A stretch of DNA of 64,000 nucleotides from Burkholderia catarinensis (GCF_001883705.2 NZ_MDEQ02000030.1:20935-84934), one strand, 5' to 3'; shown: positions 18,947 through 27,730, counted from the stretch's first letter. The notes: a model not told the origin generated them from the sequence alone. Numbers and translations are program-made.

Positions 18947-20164
18947 TCAGGCACCCGCCTCGACGGGCCGCCCGTGCCAGCGCAGCACGAGGTAGCGTCC
19001 GGCGAAACACAGCACGCCCGAGACGCCGATCGTCACGCCCATCGCGAACGGCGTGCCGTCGGCGAGTGCGCCGATCGCGACGCTCGCCAGCGCGCCGAGC
19101 GCGAGCTGCATCGCGCCGAACACGGCCGCCGACGCGCCCGCGTTGTGCGGATAGCGATGCATGAGGTCGGTCGTGCAGTTCGCGGACAGGATTCCGACCA
19201 CGCCGACGACGAAGAACAGGCACACGACGATCGACCACAGCCCGCCCCACCCCGTCAGCGCGACGAGCGCGACCGCGAGCGACGCGATGCAGCTCACGAG
19301 CGCCGCGGCCGAGATGATGCGCAGCGAGCCGATGCGGCCGACGAGCCGCGTGTTCGCGAAGTTGCCGATCATGATCCCGATGATGTTCAGGCCGAACAGC
19401 AGCCCGTAGTGCTGCGGCGACACGTGGAAATACTCGATGTACACGAACGGCGTCGCGGTGATGTACGAGAACATCGACGCGAACGCCATCCCGCCGCACA
19501 GCATGTGTCCCCACGCAACGGGGTCGGACAGGATGCGCCCGTACGACGCGAACGACGCGAGCACGGCCGCGCTCTTGCGCCGCTCCTTCGGCCAGGTTTC
19601 GGGCACGCGCAGGTACGCGGTCGCCGCGCATACCGCACCGAACACGGCCAGCACGACGAACACGCCGCGCCAGCCCGAGAAGCGCAGGATCTGGCCGCCG
19701 ATCAGCGGCGCGAGCAGCGGCCCGACCGCGGTGACGATCGCGACCATCGACAGCACCTTCGCCGCGTCGCTCGGCTCGTGCGCGTCGCGCGCGATCGCGC
19801 GAGCCAGCACCGACGCGGCGCCGGCGCCGAGCGCCTGCAGGAAGCGCACGACGATCAGCATGTCGATCGAGCCCGCCACGAAGCAGCCGATGCTCGCGAG
19901 CGTGAACAGCGCGATGCCGCCGAGCAGGACGGGCCGGCGGCCCCACGTGTCGGACAGCGGGCCGTACAGCAGCATGCCGACCGAGAAGCCGGCCATGAAA
20001 CTCGTCAGCGTGCGCTGCGCGGCGCCGGGGCTGACGGAGAACCCGCTGGCGATCGACGGCAGGCTCGGCAGGTACATGTCGGTGGCGATCGGCCCGCAGG
20101 CGGCGAGCGCGCCGAGCAACAGGATCAGCCGGACATCGGGCCGGCGCCGGACGACGTGAGACAT
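18947..20164 (-). CDS. Bcr/CflA-family drug efflux transporter (MFS)
   Basis: A 405-residue, 12-helix major facilitator. It shows the DHA1 pattern of Bcr/CflA: TDMYLPSLPSIASGFSVSPGAAQRTLTSF in helix 1 and after, and the loop 2-3 motif GPLSDTWGRRPVLLGG. The start at 20164 (MSHVVRRRPDVRLILLLGALAACGPIATDMYLPSLP) fits the family. Bcr/CflA members export bicyclomycin, chloramphenicol or sulfonamides; the substrate here cannot be read from sequence. Convergent with glk. Confidence 0.88.
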   Translation of the reverse strand: MSHVVRRRPDVRLILLLGALAACGPIATDMYLPSLPSIASGFSVSPGAAQRTLTSFMAGFSVGMLLYGPLSDTWGRRPVLLGGIALFTLASIGCFVAGSIDMLIVVRFLQALGAGAASVLARAIARDAHEPSDAAKVLSMVAIVTAVGPLLAPLIGGQILRFSGWRGVFVVLAVFGAVCAATAYLRVPETWPKERRKSAAVLASFASYGRILSDPVAWGHMLCGGMAFASMFSYITATPFVYIEYFHVSPQHYGLLFGLNIIGIMIGNFANTRLVGRIGSLRIISAAALVSCIASLAVALVALTGWGGLWSIVVCLFFVVGVVGILSANCTTDLMHRYPHNAGASAAVFGAMQLALGALASVAIGALADGTPFAMGVTIGVSGVLCFAGRYLVLRWHGRPVEAGA

Positions 20165-20388
20165 GGGTATCCGGAATGGAGCCCGCGCGCATCGGGGCGC
20201 GCGTGGCGGTGAAGACGGGAGGCCGCGCCGCAAACGGCGCGCTCAGGCCCATGATTGTACGCGCAACTTTTTCACGCGCCGCCGGCCGCGTACGATGGCG
20301 GGCCCGGAAACACCGGCGCGCGGGATCGCGCGCGGATTCGATTAAGCTTGCCGCTCTTGTCTGACCAATTCGATGTCCCACCGAACCG

Positions 20389-20841
20389 ATGACCGCTTTC
20401 CTGCTGATCTGGAGCCCCAAGAAATGGCCGTGGCCCGAGTTGCCCGACGTCGCCGCGCGCGTGAAGGCCGGCGAGGCCGTGCATGACGTATGGGGCTGCG
20501 GCTTCGCGCGCGGCATCCTGCCGGGCGACCGCGTGTTCCTGCACCGCGTCGCGAAGGAGCCCAAGGGCGTGTTCGGCTCCGGCTACGTGACGCGCGCGCC
20601 GTACGAGGTGCCCGATCCGGCGATGAAGCGCGGCTACCGGCTGTGCATCGACTTCGTGTACGACTGGCTGGTCGACGCGCACCAGGACGTCGTGATCGCG
20701 CGCGACGCACTGCGCGTCCACCCGTACTCGGTACAGACCTGGGATGCGCAGACATCCGGCACGTCGATCAAGCCGATGGTCGAAGGCCCGCTCGAGAAGC
20801 GCTGGGCCGAGCTGACCGGCAAGCGCAAGCCGCCCCGATAG
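20389..20841 (+). CDS. EVE/PUA-like domain protein
   Basis: A 150-residue soluble protein beginning MTAFLLIWSPKKWPWPEL. The pattern WGCGFARGILPGDRVFLHRV followed by GVFGSGYVT resembles the EVE branch of PUA-like domains, which recognise modified nucleobases in DNA or RNA and occur in restriction systems as readers. No nuclease is fused or adjacent. The start at 20389 is the only good ATG, with no clear ribosome-binding site. It stands alone between the efflux gene and hemL. Function inferred from fold resemblance only. Confidence 0.65.
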   Translation: MTAFLLIWSPKKWPWPELPDVAARVKAGEAVHDVWGCGFARGILPGDRVFLHRVAKEPKGVFGSGYVTRAPYEVPDPAMKRGYRLCIDFVYDWLVDAHQDVVIARDALRVHPYSVQTWDAQTSGTSIKPMVEGPLEKRWAELTGKRKPPR

Positions 20842-21027
20842 CCGCCCTCGATAGCCGGGTCGAATCGGGCACGCCTTTCCGGCCCGCGCGATCCCCCGCG
20901 CGCCGAAAGGCCGCGGACCTGCCCGCGGGCCTGTCGCGCGCGTCTCCGGTACAATCGGACGATCGTTCCGCCCAGGCGCCGCGGCCCGTGCACAGGCCCC
21001 CGCGCCGTTCTCTCGCAGGTTTCGCCC

Positions 21028-22311
21028 ATGTCCAACAATCAGATCCTCTTCGAACGCGCCCAGAAGACCATTCCCGGCGGCGTCAACTCGCCGGTGCGCG
21101 CATTCCGTTCGGTCGGCGGCACGCCGCGTTTCGTCGCGCGCGCGCAAGGCCCGTATTTCTGGGATGCCGACGGCAAGCAGTACATCGACTACATCGGCTC
21201 CTGGGGCCCGATGATCGTCGGCCACGTCCATCCGGAAGTGCTGTCGGCCGTGCAGAACGTGCTCGCCGACGGCTTCTCGTTCGGCGCGCCGACCGAAGCC
21301 GAGATCGAGATCGCCGAGGAAATCTGCAAGCTCGTGCCGTCGATCGAGCAGGTGCGGATGGTGTCGAGCGGCACCGAGGCCACGATGAGCGCGCTGCGTC
21401 TCGCGCGCGGCTTCACGGGCCGCAGCCGCATCGTCAAGTTCGAGGGCTGCTACCACGGCCACGCGGACAGCCTGCTCGTGAAGGCCGGCTCGGGCCTGCT
21501 GACGTTCGGCAACCCGACGTCGGCCGGCGTACCCGCCGACATCGCGAAGCACACGACCGTCCTCGAATACAACAACGTCGCCGCGCTCGAGGAAGCGTTC
21601 GGCGCGTTCGGCGACGAGATCGCCGCGGTGATCGTCGAGCCGGTCGCGGGCAACATGAACCTCGTGCGCGGCACGCCCGAATTCCTGAACGCGCTGCGCG
21701 CGCTGTGCACGAAGCACGGCGCCGTGCTGATCTTCGACGAGGTGATGTGCGGGTTCCGCGTCGCGCTCGGCGGCGCGCAGGCGTACTACGGGATCACGGC
21801 CGACCTCACCTGCCTCGGCAAGGTGATCGGCGGCGGGATGCCGGCCGCCGCGTTCGGCGGCCGCCGCGACATCATGGCCCACCTCGCGCCGCTCGGCGGC
21901 GTCTACCAGGCGGGCACGCTGTCGGGCAACCCGATCGCGGTCGCCGCCGGCCTGAAGACGCTGCAGCTGATCCAGGCGCCCGGCTTCTACGACGCGCTCA
22001 CCGCGCAGACCAAGCGTCTCGCCGACGGCCTCGCAGCGGAAGCACGCGCGGCCGGCGTACCGTTCGCGGCCGACTCGATCGGCGCGATGTTCGGCCTGTA
22101 CTTCGCCGAGCGCGTGCCGACCAGCTTCGCGGAAGTCACGAAGAGCGACATCGAGCGCTTCAACCGCTTCTTCCACCTGATGCTCGACGAGGGCGTGTAC
22201 TTCGCGCCGTCGGCATACGAGGCCGGTTTCGTGTCGAGCACGCACGACGACGCGGTGATCGATGCGACGCTCGCGGCCGCGCGCCGCGCGTTCGCGGCAC
22301 TCGCCGCCTGA
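21028..22311 (+). CDS. hemL: Glutamate-1-semialdehyde 2,1-aminomutase
   Basis: PLP enzyme converting glutamate-1-semialdehyde to 5-aminolevulinate in the C5 heme pathway. The 427-residue product starts MSNNQILFERAQKTIPGGVNSPVRAF. It has the PLP phosphate-binding SSGTEATMSALRLARGFTGR near residue 120 and LIFDEVMCGFRV near 245. The catalytic lysine lies in LTCLGKVIGGGMPAAAFGG near 270. TACAAT at 20950-20955 could be its -10. It leads hemL-ribD-ribE, with ribD 15 bases downstream. Confidence 0.96.
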   Translation: MSNNQILFERAQKTIPGGVNSPVRAFRSVGGTPRFVARAQGPYFWDADGKQYIDYIGSWGPMIVGHVHPEVLSAVQNVLADGFSFGAPTEAEIEIAEEICKLVPSIEQVRMVSSGTEATMSALRLARGFTGRSRIVKFEGCYHGHADSLLVKAGSGLLTFGNPTSAGVPADIAKHTTVLEYNNVAALEEAFGAFGDEIAAVIVEPVAGNMNLVRGTPEFLNALRALCTKHGAVLIFDEVMCGFRVALGGAQAYYGITADLTCLGKVIGGGMPAAAFGGRRDIMAHLAPLGGVYQAGTLSGNPIAVAAGLKTLQLIQAPGFYDALTAQTKRLADGLAAEARAAGVPFAADSIGAMFGLYFAERVPTSFAEVTKSDIERFNRFFHLMLDEGVYFAPSAYEAGFVSSTHDDAVIDATLAAARRAFAALAA

Positions 22312-22326
22312 CCCGGGGCCGCGCGC

Positions 22327-23448
22327 ATGTTCTCGGATACCGATTTCGCCCACATGCAGCGTGCGCTCGCGCTCGCCGCGCGCGGCATGTACACGACGGC
22401 GCCGAACCCGCGCGTCGGCTGCGTGATCGTCAAGGACGGCGACGTGATCGGCGAAGGCTTCACGCAGCCGGCCGGCCATGACCACGCGGAAGTGCAGGCG
22501 CTGAAGGACGCGCGCTCGCGCGGCTGCGACGTCGCGGGTTCGACCGTCTACGTGACGCTCGAACCGTGCAGCCATTTCGGCCGCACGCCGCCGTGCGCGA
22601 ACGCGCTGATCGACGCGCGCGTCGCGAAGGTCGTCGCCGCGATGGAAGACCCGAACCCGCAGGTGTCCGGGCGCGGCCTCGGGATGCTGCGCGACGCGGG
22701 CATCGACGTGCGCTGCGGGCTGCTCGCGCATGAAGCCGGCGAACTGAACATCGGCTTCGTGTCGCGGATGACGCGCGGCCGCCCGTGGGTGCGGATGAAG
22801 ACCGCCGCGTCGCTCGACGGCCGCACCGCGCTGCCGTCCGGCGAAAGCCAGTGGATCACCGGCGAGGCCGCGCGCCTCGACGGGCATGCGTGGCGCGCAC
22901 GCGCATGCGCGATCCTCACCGGCATCGGCACCGTGCGCGAAGACAATCCCTTGCTGACCGTGCGCGACATCGACACGCCGCGCCAGCCGCAGCGCGTGCT
23001 GGTCGACAGCCGCCTCGACCTGCCGCTCGACGCGCGGCTGCTCGAAGGCGCGCCTCTGCTGATCTTCTGCGGCCGGCTCGACGCCAGCGGCGAAATGCGC
23101 GCGAACGTGCTGAAGGCGCGCGGCGCGGAAATCGTGCCGCTCGCGAATGCGCACGGCAAGGTCGACCTGCCCGCGATGCTGTCGGCGCTCGGCGCGCGCG
23201 GCGTCAACGAGTTGCACGTCGAGGCCGGCCACAAGCTGAACGGTTCGCTGCTGCGCGAACGATGTGTCGACGAATTGCTCGTCTATCTCGCGCCGAGCCT
23301 GCTCGGCGCCGACGCGGCCGGCATGTTCGACCTCGCCGCGCCGGCGAGTCTTGAAGCACGCACGCGACTGTCGTTTCACGGTATCGAGCGGATCGGCGAC
23401 GATCTGCGGATCCTGGCCCGTTTCGCGCCGCCCGACGCCTCTCACTGA
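22327..23448 (+). CDS. ribD: Riboflavin deaminase/reductase RibD
   Basis: Bifunctional enzyme of riboflavin synthesis: deaminates diaminohydroxyphosphoribosylaminopyrimidine, then reduces the ribosyl chain with NADPH. The 373-residue product has an N-terminal deaminase domain with zinc ligands in GHDHAEVQAL and LEPCSHFGRTPPC (about residues 45-90). The reductase domain starts near 150 (RPWVRMKTAASLDGRTA). The C-terminus VNELHVEAGHKLNGSLL is a modified form of the usual EGG. It lies 15 bases after hemL and 14 before ribE. Confidence 0.95.
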   Translation: MFSDTDFAHMQRALALAARGMYTTAPNPRVGCVIVKDGDVIGEGFTQPAGHDHAEVQALKDARSRGCDVAGSTVYVTLEPCSHFGRTPPCANALIDARVAKVVAAMEDPNPQVSGRGLGMLRDAGIDVRCGLLAHEAGELNIGFVSRMTRGRPWVRMKTAASLDGRTALPSGESQWITGEAARLDGHAWRARACAILTGIGTVREDNPLLTVRDIDTPRQPQRVLVDSRLDLPLDARLLEGAPLLIFCGRLDASGEMRANVLKARGAEIVPLANAHGKVDLPAMLSALGARGVNELHVEAGHKLNGSLLRERCVDELLVYLAPSLLGADAAGMFDLAAPASLEARTRLSFHGIERIGDDLRILARFAPPDASH

Positions 23449-23462
23449 ACGGAATCGTCACG

Positions 23463-24092
23463 ATGTTTACCGGAATTGTCGCGGCCGTCGGCCGTATCGA
23501 ATCGATCCAGTCGCTCGGCACGTCGGCCGATGCGGGCGTGCGGCTGACCGTGCTGGCCGGCGGGCTCGATCTCGCCGATGTCGCGCTCGGCGATAGCATC
23601 GCGATCCAGGGCGCATGCATGACGGTGATCGAAAAGACCGACGCCGCGTTCGACGTCGAGGTGTCGCGCGAAAGCCTGAACCGCACGGTCGGCCTCGCGG
23701 AACCCGGCGACGTGAACCTCGAGAAGGCGCTGCGCGCGCACGACCGCCTCGGCGGCCACATCGTGTCGGGCCATGTCGACGGCCTCGGCACCGTGTCGCG
23801 CTTCGCGCCGGTCGGCGAGTCGCACGAACTGCGCATCGTCGCGCCGCGCGAGCTCGGCCGCTATCTCGCGTACAAGGGGTCGATCACGGTCAACGGCGTG
23901 AGCCTGACCGTCAACACGGTCGACGACCGCGCGGACGGCTGCGAATTCTCGATCAACCTGATTCCGCATACGGTCGAGGTCACGACGCTGCGCCACGTGA
24001 AGACCGGCGACCAGGTCAACCTCGAAGTCGACATGATCGCGCGGTATGTGGAGCGGATGCTGTCGGCGGCATCTCCCATACAGGGTAGCTGA
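23463..24092 (+). CDS. ribE: Riboflavin synthase alpha subunit
   Basis: Dismutates two 6,7-dimethyl-8-ribityllumazines to riboflavin. The 209-residue product consists of two lumazine-binding repeats: the N-terminal one begins MFTGIVAAVGRI with QGACMTV, and the second contains GGHIVSGHVDGLG and NGVSLTVNTV. The name ribC is used in some species. Last gene of the hemL-ribD-ribE run; an insertion of accessory genes follows before ribB-ribH. Confidence 0.95.
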   Translation: MFTGIVAAVGRIESIQSLGTSADAGVRLTVLAGGLDLADVALGDSIAIQGACMTVIEKTDAAFDVEVSRESLNRTVGLAEPGDVNLEKALRAHDRLGGHIVSGHVDGLGTVSRFAPVGESHELRIVAPRELGRYLAYKGSITVNGVSLTVNTVDDRADGCEFSINLIPHTVEVTTLRHVKTGDQVNLEVDMIARYVERMLSAASPIQGS

Positions 24093-24138
24093 CCGCTGCG
24101 GGGAGCCTCGCTGCGCGACTATTTCTCGCTCCTCGACT

Positions 24139-24157
24139 AGTCGCCCATCGGGCGACT
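24139..24157. other. Perfect 8-bp stem-loop after ribE
   Basis: AGTCGCCC-ATC-GGGCGACT forms a perfect hairpin 47 bases beyond the ribE stop. No T-run follows on either strand, so it is either a rho-dependent or stabilising hairpin or chance. Confidence 0.35.
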
Positions 24158-24243
24158 CTGCAACTCTTGGGCGCTTTGCACCCGGCGCGTCGGGTATCAG
24201 CCCCCTGCCCACTCGAACCGGACTACCCTGCGGCAACTCGCAA

Positions 24244-24744
24244 TCAGGCGCCCGCTCCTCCATCGCTCGCCAACTCTTTCAACGCCCGCTCCGGAAACAC
24301 CGGGCCCTTGTAAAGCGGGCTACATGGCGTGCGCGCCAGCTTTAGCGACAGCTCGATGAGTTCGTTCGATTTGTCCTGGGCGCGGTAGGCTTCGGCGAGA
24401 TGCGCGAACTCCGTCATGATGCCGACAACGCTGCGATTTTGCGTCTTCGCATATTTGACGACATGCATCTCGCGCACTTCCGAGTCGATAAACGGACGCT
24501 GTACTCCGTGGGCCGTCAGTATATCCACCAGAGCCTCCGGAAACCTGATCGCTAGGTTAGCGGCCGGAGCCAACGGCATCAGCACAGGCAATAGCGTCTG
24601 CGCATTCACAAGCATCGCAACCTGCGGCTTCCATGCCAAAACAGTTGCGTACCAGTTGCCAAGCTTCGCGGTGCTGCTTCCGACCTCGATCACGTCGGGA
24701 TTCAGGCGTTTGAGCAGCTTTTGAGTGCAGTAAAGGTACAGCAT
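24244..24744 (-). CDS. DUF6933-like protein
   Basis: A 166-residue soluble protein beginning MLYLYCTQKLLKRLNPDVIEV, which resembles the DUF6933 family; no function is established. The middle has MLVNAQTLLPVLMPLAPAANLAIRFPEALVDIL and the C-terminal half is helical. The start at 24744 matches the family; 28 further in-frame codons upstream look non-coding. Codon use is less GC-biased than in the flanking rib genes, suggesting acquisition together with the adjacent toxin-antitoxin pair. It is divergent from that pair, about 120 bases away. Confidence 0.65.
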   Translation of the reverse strand: MLYLYCTQKLLKRLNPDVIEVGSSTAKLGNWYATVLAWKPQVAMLVNAQTLLPVLMPLAPAANLAIRFPEALVDILTAHGVQRPFIDSEVREMHVVKYAKTQNRSVVGIMTEFAHLAEAYRAQDKSNELIELSLKLARTPCSPLYKGPVFPERALKELASDGGAGA

Positions 24745-24832
24745 GGAAAAGAGAGCCCCCTTGTACCAAGAGAAGATGTCCGACGAGCCAACAAGCGTGG
24801 TTCGGCCCGGCCCGCATCGCCGATGCACATGC

Positions 24833-24861
24833 TTGAAATTATACGCAGGTAGCGTATAATT
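24833..24861 (+). promoter_or_regulatory. Toxin-antitoxin promoter with palindromic operator
   Basis: TTGAAA (24833-24838), 16-base spacer, and a perfect TATAAT (24855-24860). Superimposed is a perfect inverted repeat, AATTATACGC-AGGTA-GCGTATAATT (24837-24861), which covers the -10. Transcription would begin about seven bases after the -10, at or next to the toxin ATG at 24867, implying a leaderless message. The palindrome is the likely binding site of the antitoxin or toxin-antitoxin complex. Confidence 0.85.
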
Positions 24862-24866
24862 CGGCC

Positions 24867-25211
24867 ATGCAAGCGACCTTCATCGAACTGCCGCCGTTTT
24901 CCCGTGAACGCGAGAACTATCTCGCGGATGACGAGTACGCCGTTCTGCAGAAAGAGCTGCTGGCTAATCCCGAGGCCGGTGACTTGATCAAGGGAACCGG
25001 CGGTCTGCGGAAGTTGAGGTTCGCTGACAAACGCCGCCAGAAAGGCAAACGCGGTGGCCTACGAGTGATCTATTACTACTGGGTCAGCGGTTATCAATTC
25101 TGGTTGTTCACACTGTACGACAAGGATGAAATGGCAGACCTATCCGGTGACGAGCGCAAAGCCTTCGCGAAGCTGCTGGAAAGAGAGGTCACGATACGGA
25201 GCAAGCAATGA
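24867..25211 (+). CDS. HigB/RelE-family toxin
   Basis: A 114-residue protein beginning MQATFIELPPFSRERENYLADDEYAVLQKELL with the RelE-fold pattern GGLRKLRFADKRRQKGKRGGLRVIYYYW and FTLYDKDEMADLS. These match HigB2-like ribosome-dependent mRNA interferases. It precedes its antitoxin and overlaps it by four bases (toxin first, as in HigBA). No ribosome-binding site lies before the ATG, consistent with a leaderless transcript. It sits in an accessory patch between ribE and ribB. Confidence 0.88.
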   Translation: MQATFIELPPFSRERENYLADDEYAVLQKELLANPEAGDLIKGTGGLRKLRFADKRRQKGKRGGLRVIYYYWVSGYQFWLFTLYDKDEMADLSGDERKAFAKLLEREVTIRSKQ

Positions 25212-25522
25212 AAAAGCGAAATCTGTTTGCTGAATTGACTGAGGGTCTCGACGCTCTTGCAGCCGAGCGCGAAGGGAAAATCACGCTGCGCAAGATCACG
25301 GCCGATGTGCCCGATGCGCTCGAAGTCTCGCCGGCCGAAATCAAGGCCGTGCGCGAAGCCTCTCACGCGTCTCAAGCCGTCATGGCCCGAAGCCTGCGCA
25401 TCAACGTGCGCACGTATCAGAATTGGGAACAAGGCAAGGCCAAGCCGAACGCACAGGCCGCCACTCTGATCCGACTAGTCGCCAAGCATCCGGAAACACT
25501 TCGGATGCTGGAAACGCTCTGA
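25208..25522 (+). CDS. HigA/NadS-type antitoxin, XRE helix-turn-helix
   Basis: A 104-residue protein. The N-terminal part (MKKRNLFAELTEGLDALAAEREGKITLRK) is the toxin-binding segment usual in this group. The C-terminal half is an XRE/Cro-type helix-turn-helix: SPAEIKAVREASHASQAVMARSLRINVRTYQNWEQGKAKPNAQAATLIRLVAKHPETLRML. It overlaps the toxin stop by four bases and would both neutralise the toxin and repress the shared promoter through the palindrome at 24837-24861. Confidence 0.9.
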   Translation: MKKRNLFAELTEGLDALAAEREGKITLRKITADVPDALEVSPAEIKAVREASHASQAVMARSLRINVRTYQNWEQGKAKPNAQAATLIRLVAKHPETLRMLETL

Positions 25523-25875
25523 ACGACGCTCCATTGCGGGCACCGTCCGGCATCGCGTATCGTCGTCTCGTTACAAACACCGTGACACGACGGTATTTGC
25601 GACGGTATACGAGCGACTTTTCTCAATCCTGCCTATGGGGGGCGTAGCTTTCCACGATACCCATCGCGTCATAACGACGTGCGTTGCTCCCGCCCCACTT
25701 CCCGCCGTTCCTCGCCTTCGCTCGACACTCGCCGGCCCGCCCCGACACCTGACCGAACGGCCAACGACGCGCACGGGTCATCCCGTCGCGCTAAGATGCG
25801 ACGGCAGCGGTTCCGGCGCCGCAACGCACGACGCGCCGCGTACCGCCCGCCCCTCTTCCCACAGGAGTCGTCCCC
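25523..25875. other. Intergenic region, no gene seen
   Basis: The 353 bases between the antitoxin and the DUF1993 gene show no recognisable gene or strong terminator. The first half is moderately AT-rich, like the toxin-antitoxin patch; the second half returns to high GC. The right-hand edge of the inserted patch probably lies within this stretch. Confidence 0.4.
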
Positions 25876-26394
25876 ATGTCCATCTCGATGTATCAGGCTT
25901 CGCTGCCCGTACTGATTCGCGGCCTGACCAACCTGCAGCACATCCTCGGCAAGGCGCAAGCACACGCGGCCGAGAAGCAGATCGATCCGTCGGTATTCCT
26001 CGGCGCACGGCTCTACCCGGACATGCTGCCGCTCGTCCGCCAGGTCTACATCGCGACCGACACGGCCAAGGGCTGCGCCGCGCGACTCGCCGGCGCCGAG
26101 ATTCCGAGCTACCCGGACGTCGAGCAGACCTTCGACGAACTGCACGCGCGCATCCAGAAGACGATCGACTACCTGAAAAGCTTCGACGCCGCGCAGATCG
26201 ACGGCAGCGAGGCGCGCCAGATCGTGCTGAAGATGCGCGTCGGCCCGATCGAGCTCACCGGCCAGTCGTACCTGCTGCACTTCGCGCTGCCCAATTTCTT
26301 CTTCCACGTGACGACCACGTACGACATCCTGCGCCACAGCGGCGTCGAGCTCGGCAAGCTCGACTACCTCGGCGGGCTCGACCAGCACGCATGA
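25876..26394 (+). CDS. DUF1993 domain protein
   Basis: A 172-residue helical protein, MSISMYQASLPVLIRGLTNLQHILGKAQAHA, with the conserved C-terminal region LPNFFFHVTTTYDILRHSGVELGKLDYLGG. This matches DUF1993, a family with a DinB-like four-helix outline and no known role. An AGGAG ribosome-binding site lies upstream. It is monocistronic, between the accessory patch and ribB. Confidence 0.85.
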   Translation: MSISMYQASLPVLIRGLTNLQHILGKAQAHAAEKQIDPSVFLGARLYPDMLPLVRQVYIATDTAKGCAARLAGAEIPSYPDVEQTFDELHARIQKTIDYLKSFDAAQIDGSEARQIVLKMRVGPIELTGQSYLLHFALPNFFFHVTTTYDILRHSGVELGKLDYLGGLDQHA

Positions 26395-26587
26395 CGCGCG
26401 GCCGGGCAAAGCCCGGCCCGCAACCGTCCGCACCCGCGTGCAGGCAACGCGCGGCGGCCCGGCCAGGCCTGCCGCGCGGGCCGGCCGCGACGCTTTCCGG
26501 AGCGCTTGCCGGCCGCGCGCGGTCCATGCCAGCCGAAACGCCGTCCGGCTGGCGTAAAATACGCACTTTCCTCTTTCTCGCCCCTTT

Positions 26588-27730
26588 ATGACGCTCGCCT
26601 CCACGCTCGACATCATCGCCGAGCTGAAAGCCGGCCGGATGGTGATCCTGGTCGACGAAGAAGACCGCGAAAACGAAGGCGACCTCGTGATCGCCGCCGA
26701 ATTCGTCACGCCGGAAGCGATCAACTTCATGGCCAGGTACGGCCGCGGCCTGGTTTGTCTGACGTTGACGCAGGAACGCTGCAAGCAGCTGCACCTGCCG
26801 CTGATGACCTACCGCAACGGCACGCAGTACGGCACCGCGTTCACGGTCAGCATCGAAGCGGCCGAAGGCGTGACGACCGGCATCTCGGCCGCCGACCGTG
26901 CGCACACGATCGCCACGGCGGTCGCGCACGACGTGCGCCCCGAGCACATCGTGCAGCCGGGCCACGTGTTCCCGATCATGGCGCAACCGGGCGGCGTGCT
27001 CGTGCGCGCGGGCCACACCGAGGCCGGTTGCGACTTCACCGCGCTCGCCGGCCTCACGCCGGCCGCGGTGATCTGCGAGATCATCAAGGACGACGGCACG
27101 ATGGCGCGCCTGCCCGACCTGATCGAATTCGCGAAGGAACACAACCTGAAGATCGGCACGATTGCCGACCTGATCCAGTACCGCAGCCGCACCGAATCGA
27201 TCATCGAGCGGATCGCCGAGCGCACGATGCAGACCGCGCACGGCACGTTCCGCACGGTGCTGTACCGCGACCAGCCGAGCGGCTCGCCGCATATCGCGCT
27301 GGTGCGCGGCACGCCGTCGCCCGACGTCGATACGCCCGTGCGCGTGCACGAGCCGCTGTCGGTGCTCGACCTGCTCGAGACGGGCGTGTCGACGCACTCG
27401 TGGACGCTCGACGCCGCGATGCGCGAGATCGCGGAGCGCGACCTCGGCGTGATCGTGCTGCTCAACTGCGGCGACACGAAGGAACACCTGATCGACGTCT
27501 TCAAGGCGTTCGACGAGGAAGAAAAGGCCGCTGCGCTCAAGCGCCGGCCGGTCGATTTCAAGACGTTCGGCATCGGCGCGCAGATCCTGCGCGATGTCGG
27601 CGTCGGCAAGATGCAGGTGCTGTCGAATCCGCGCAAGCTGGGCAGCATGTCCGGCTACGGCCTCGAAGTCACGGGCTTCATTCCGATGCCCGGCGGCGAA
27701 GCCAAGTCCTGCCCGGCGTCCAACGCGTAA
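26588..27730 (+). CDS. ribB: 3,4-dihydroxy-2-butanone 4-phosphate synthase with degenerate GTP cyclohydrolase II domain (RibBX-type)
   Basis: Makes the four-carbon unit of riboflavin from ribulose-5-phosphate. Residues about 1-205 are a full RibB domain: VDEEDRENEGDLVIAAE near residue 22, GLVCLTLT, GITTGISAADRAHTI (here GVTTGISAADRAHTI) and HTEAGCDFTALAGL. Residues about 206-380 have the GTP cyclohydrolase II fold, but the usual zinc/active-site segment (HSECLTGDVF...CDCG) is replaced by VHEPLSVLDLLETGVSTHSWTLD, with no cysteine cluster. That half is therefore presumably inactive, and a separate RibA is needed. TAAAAT about 35 bases upstream may be the -10; no FMN riboswitch was found in the 190 bases before it. 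Confidence 0.93.
   Translation: MTLASTLDIIAELKAGRMVILVDEEDRENEGDLVIAAEFVTPEAINFMARYGRGLVCLTLTQERCKQLHLPLMTYRNGTQYGTAFTVSIEAAEGVTTGISAADRAHTIATAVAHDVRPEHIVQPGHVFPIMAQPGGVLVRAGHTEAGCDFTALAGLTPAAVICEIIKDDGTMARLPDLIEFAKEHNLKIGTIADLIQYRSRTESIIERIAERTMQTAHGTFRTVLYRDQPSGSPHIALVRGTPSPDVDTPVRVHEPLSVLDLLETGVSTHSWTLDAAMREIAERDLGVIVLLNCGDTKEHLIDVFKAFDEEEKAAALKRRPVDFKTFGIGAQILRDVGVGKMQVLSNPRKLGSMSGYGLEVTGFIPMPGGEAKSCPASNA

Noticed and set aside
24139..24157. Rho-independent terminator of ribE
   Set aside because: A good stem but no T-run on either strand; kept only as a stem-loop.
26395..26587. FMN riboswitch before ribB
   Set aside because: The conserved FMN-aptamer segments (such as AGGGTGAAATTCCC and AGTCCGCGAG) are absent from the region.
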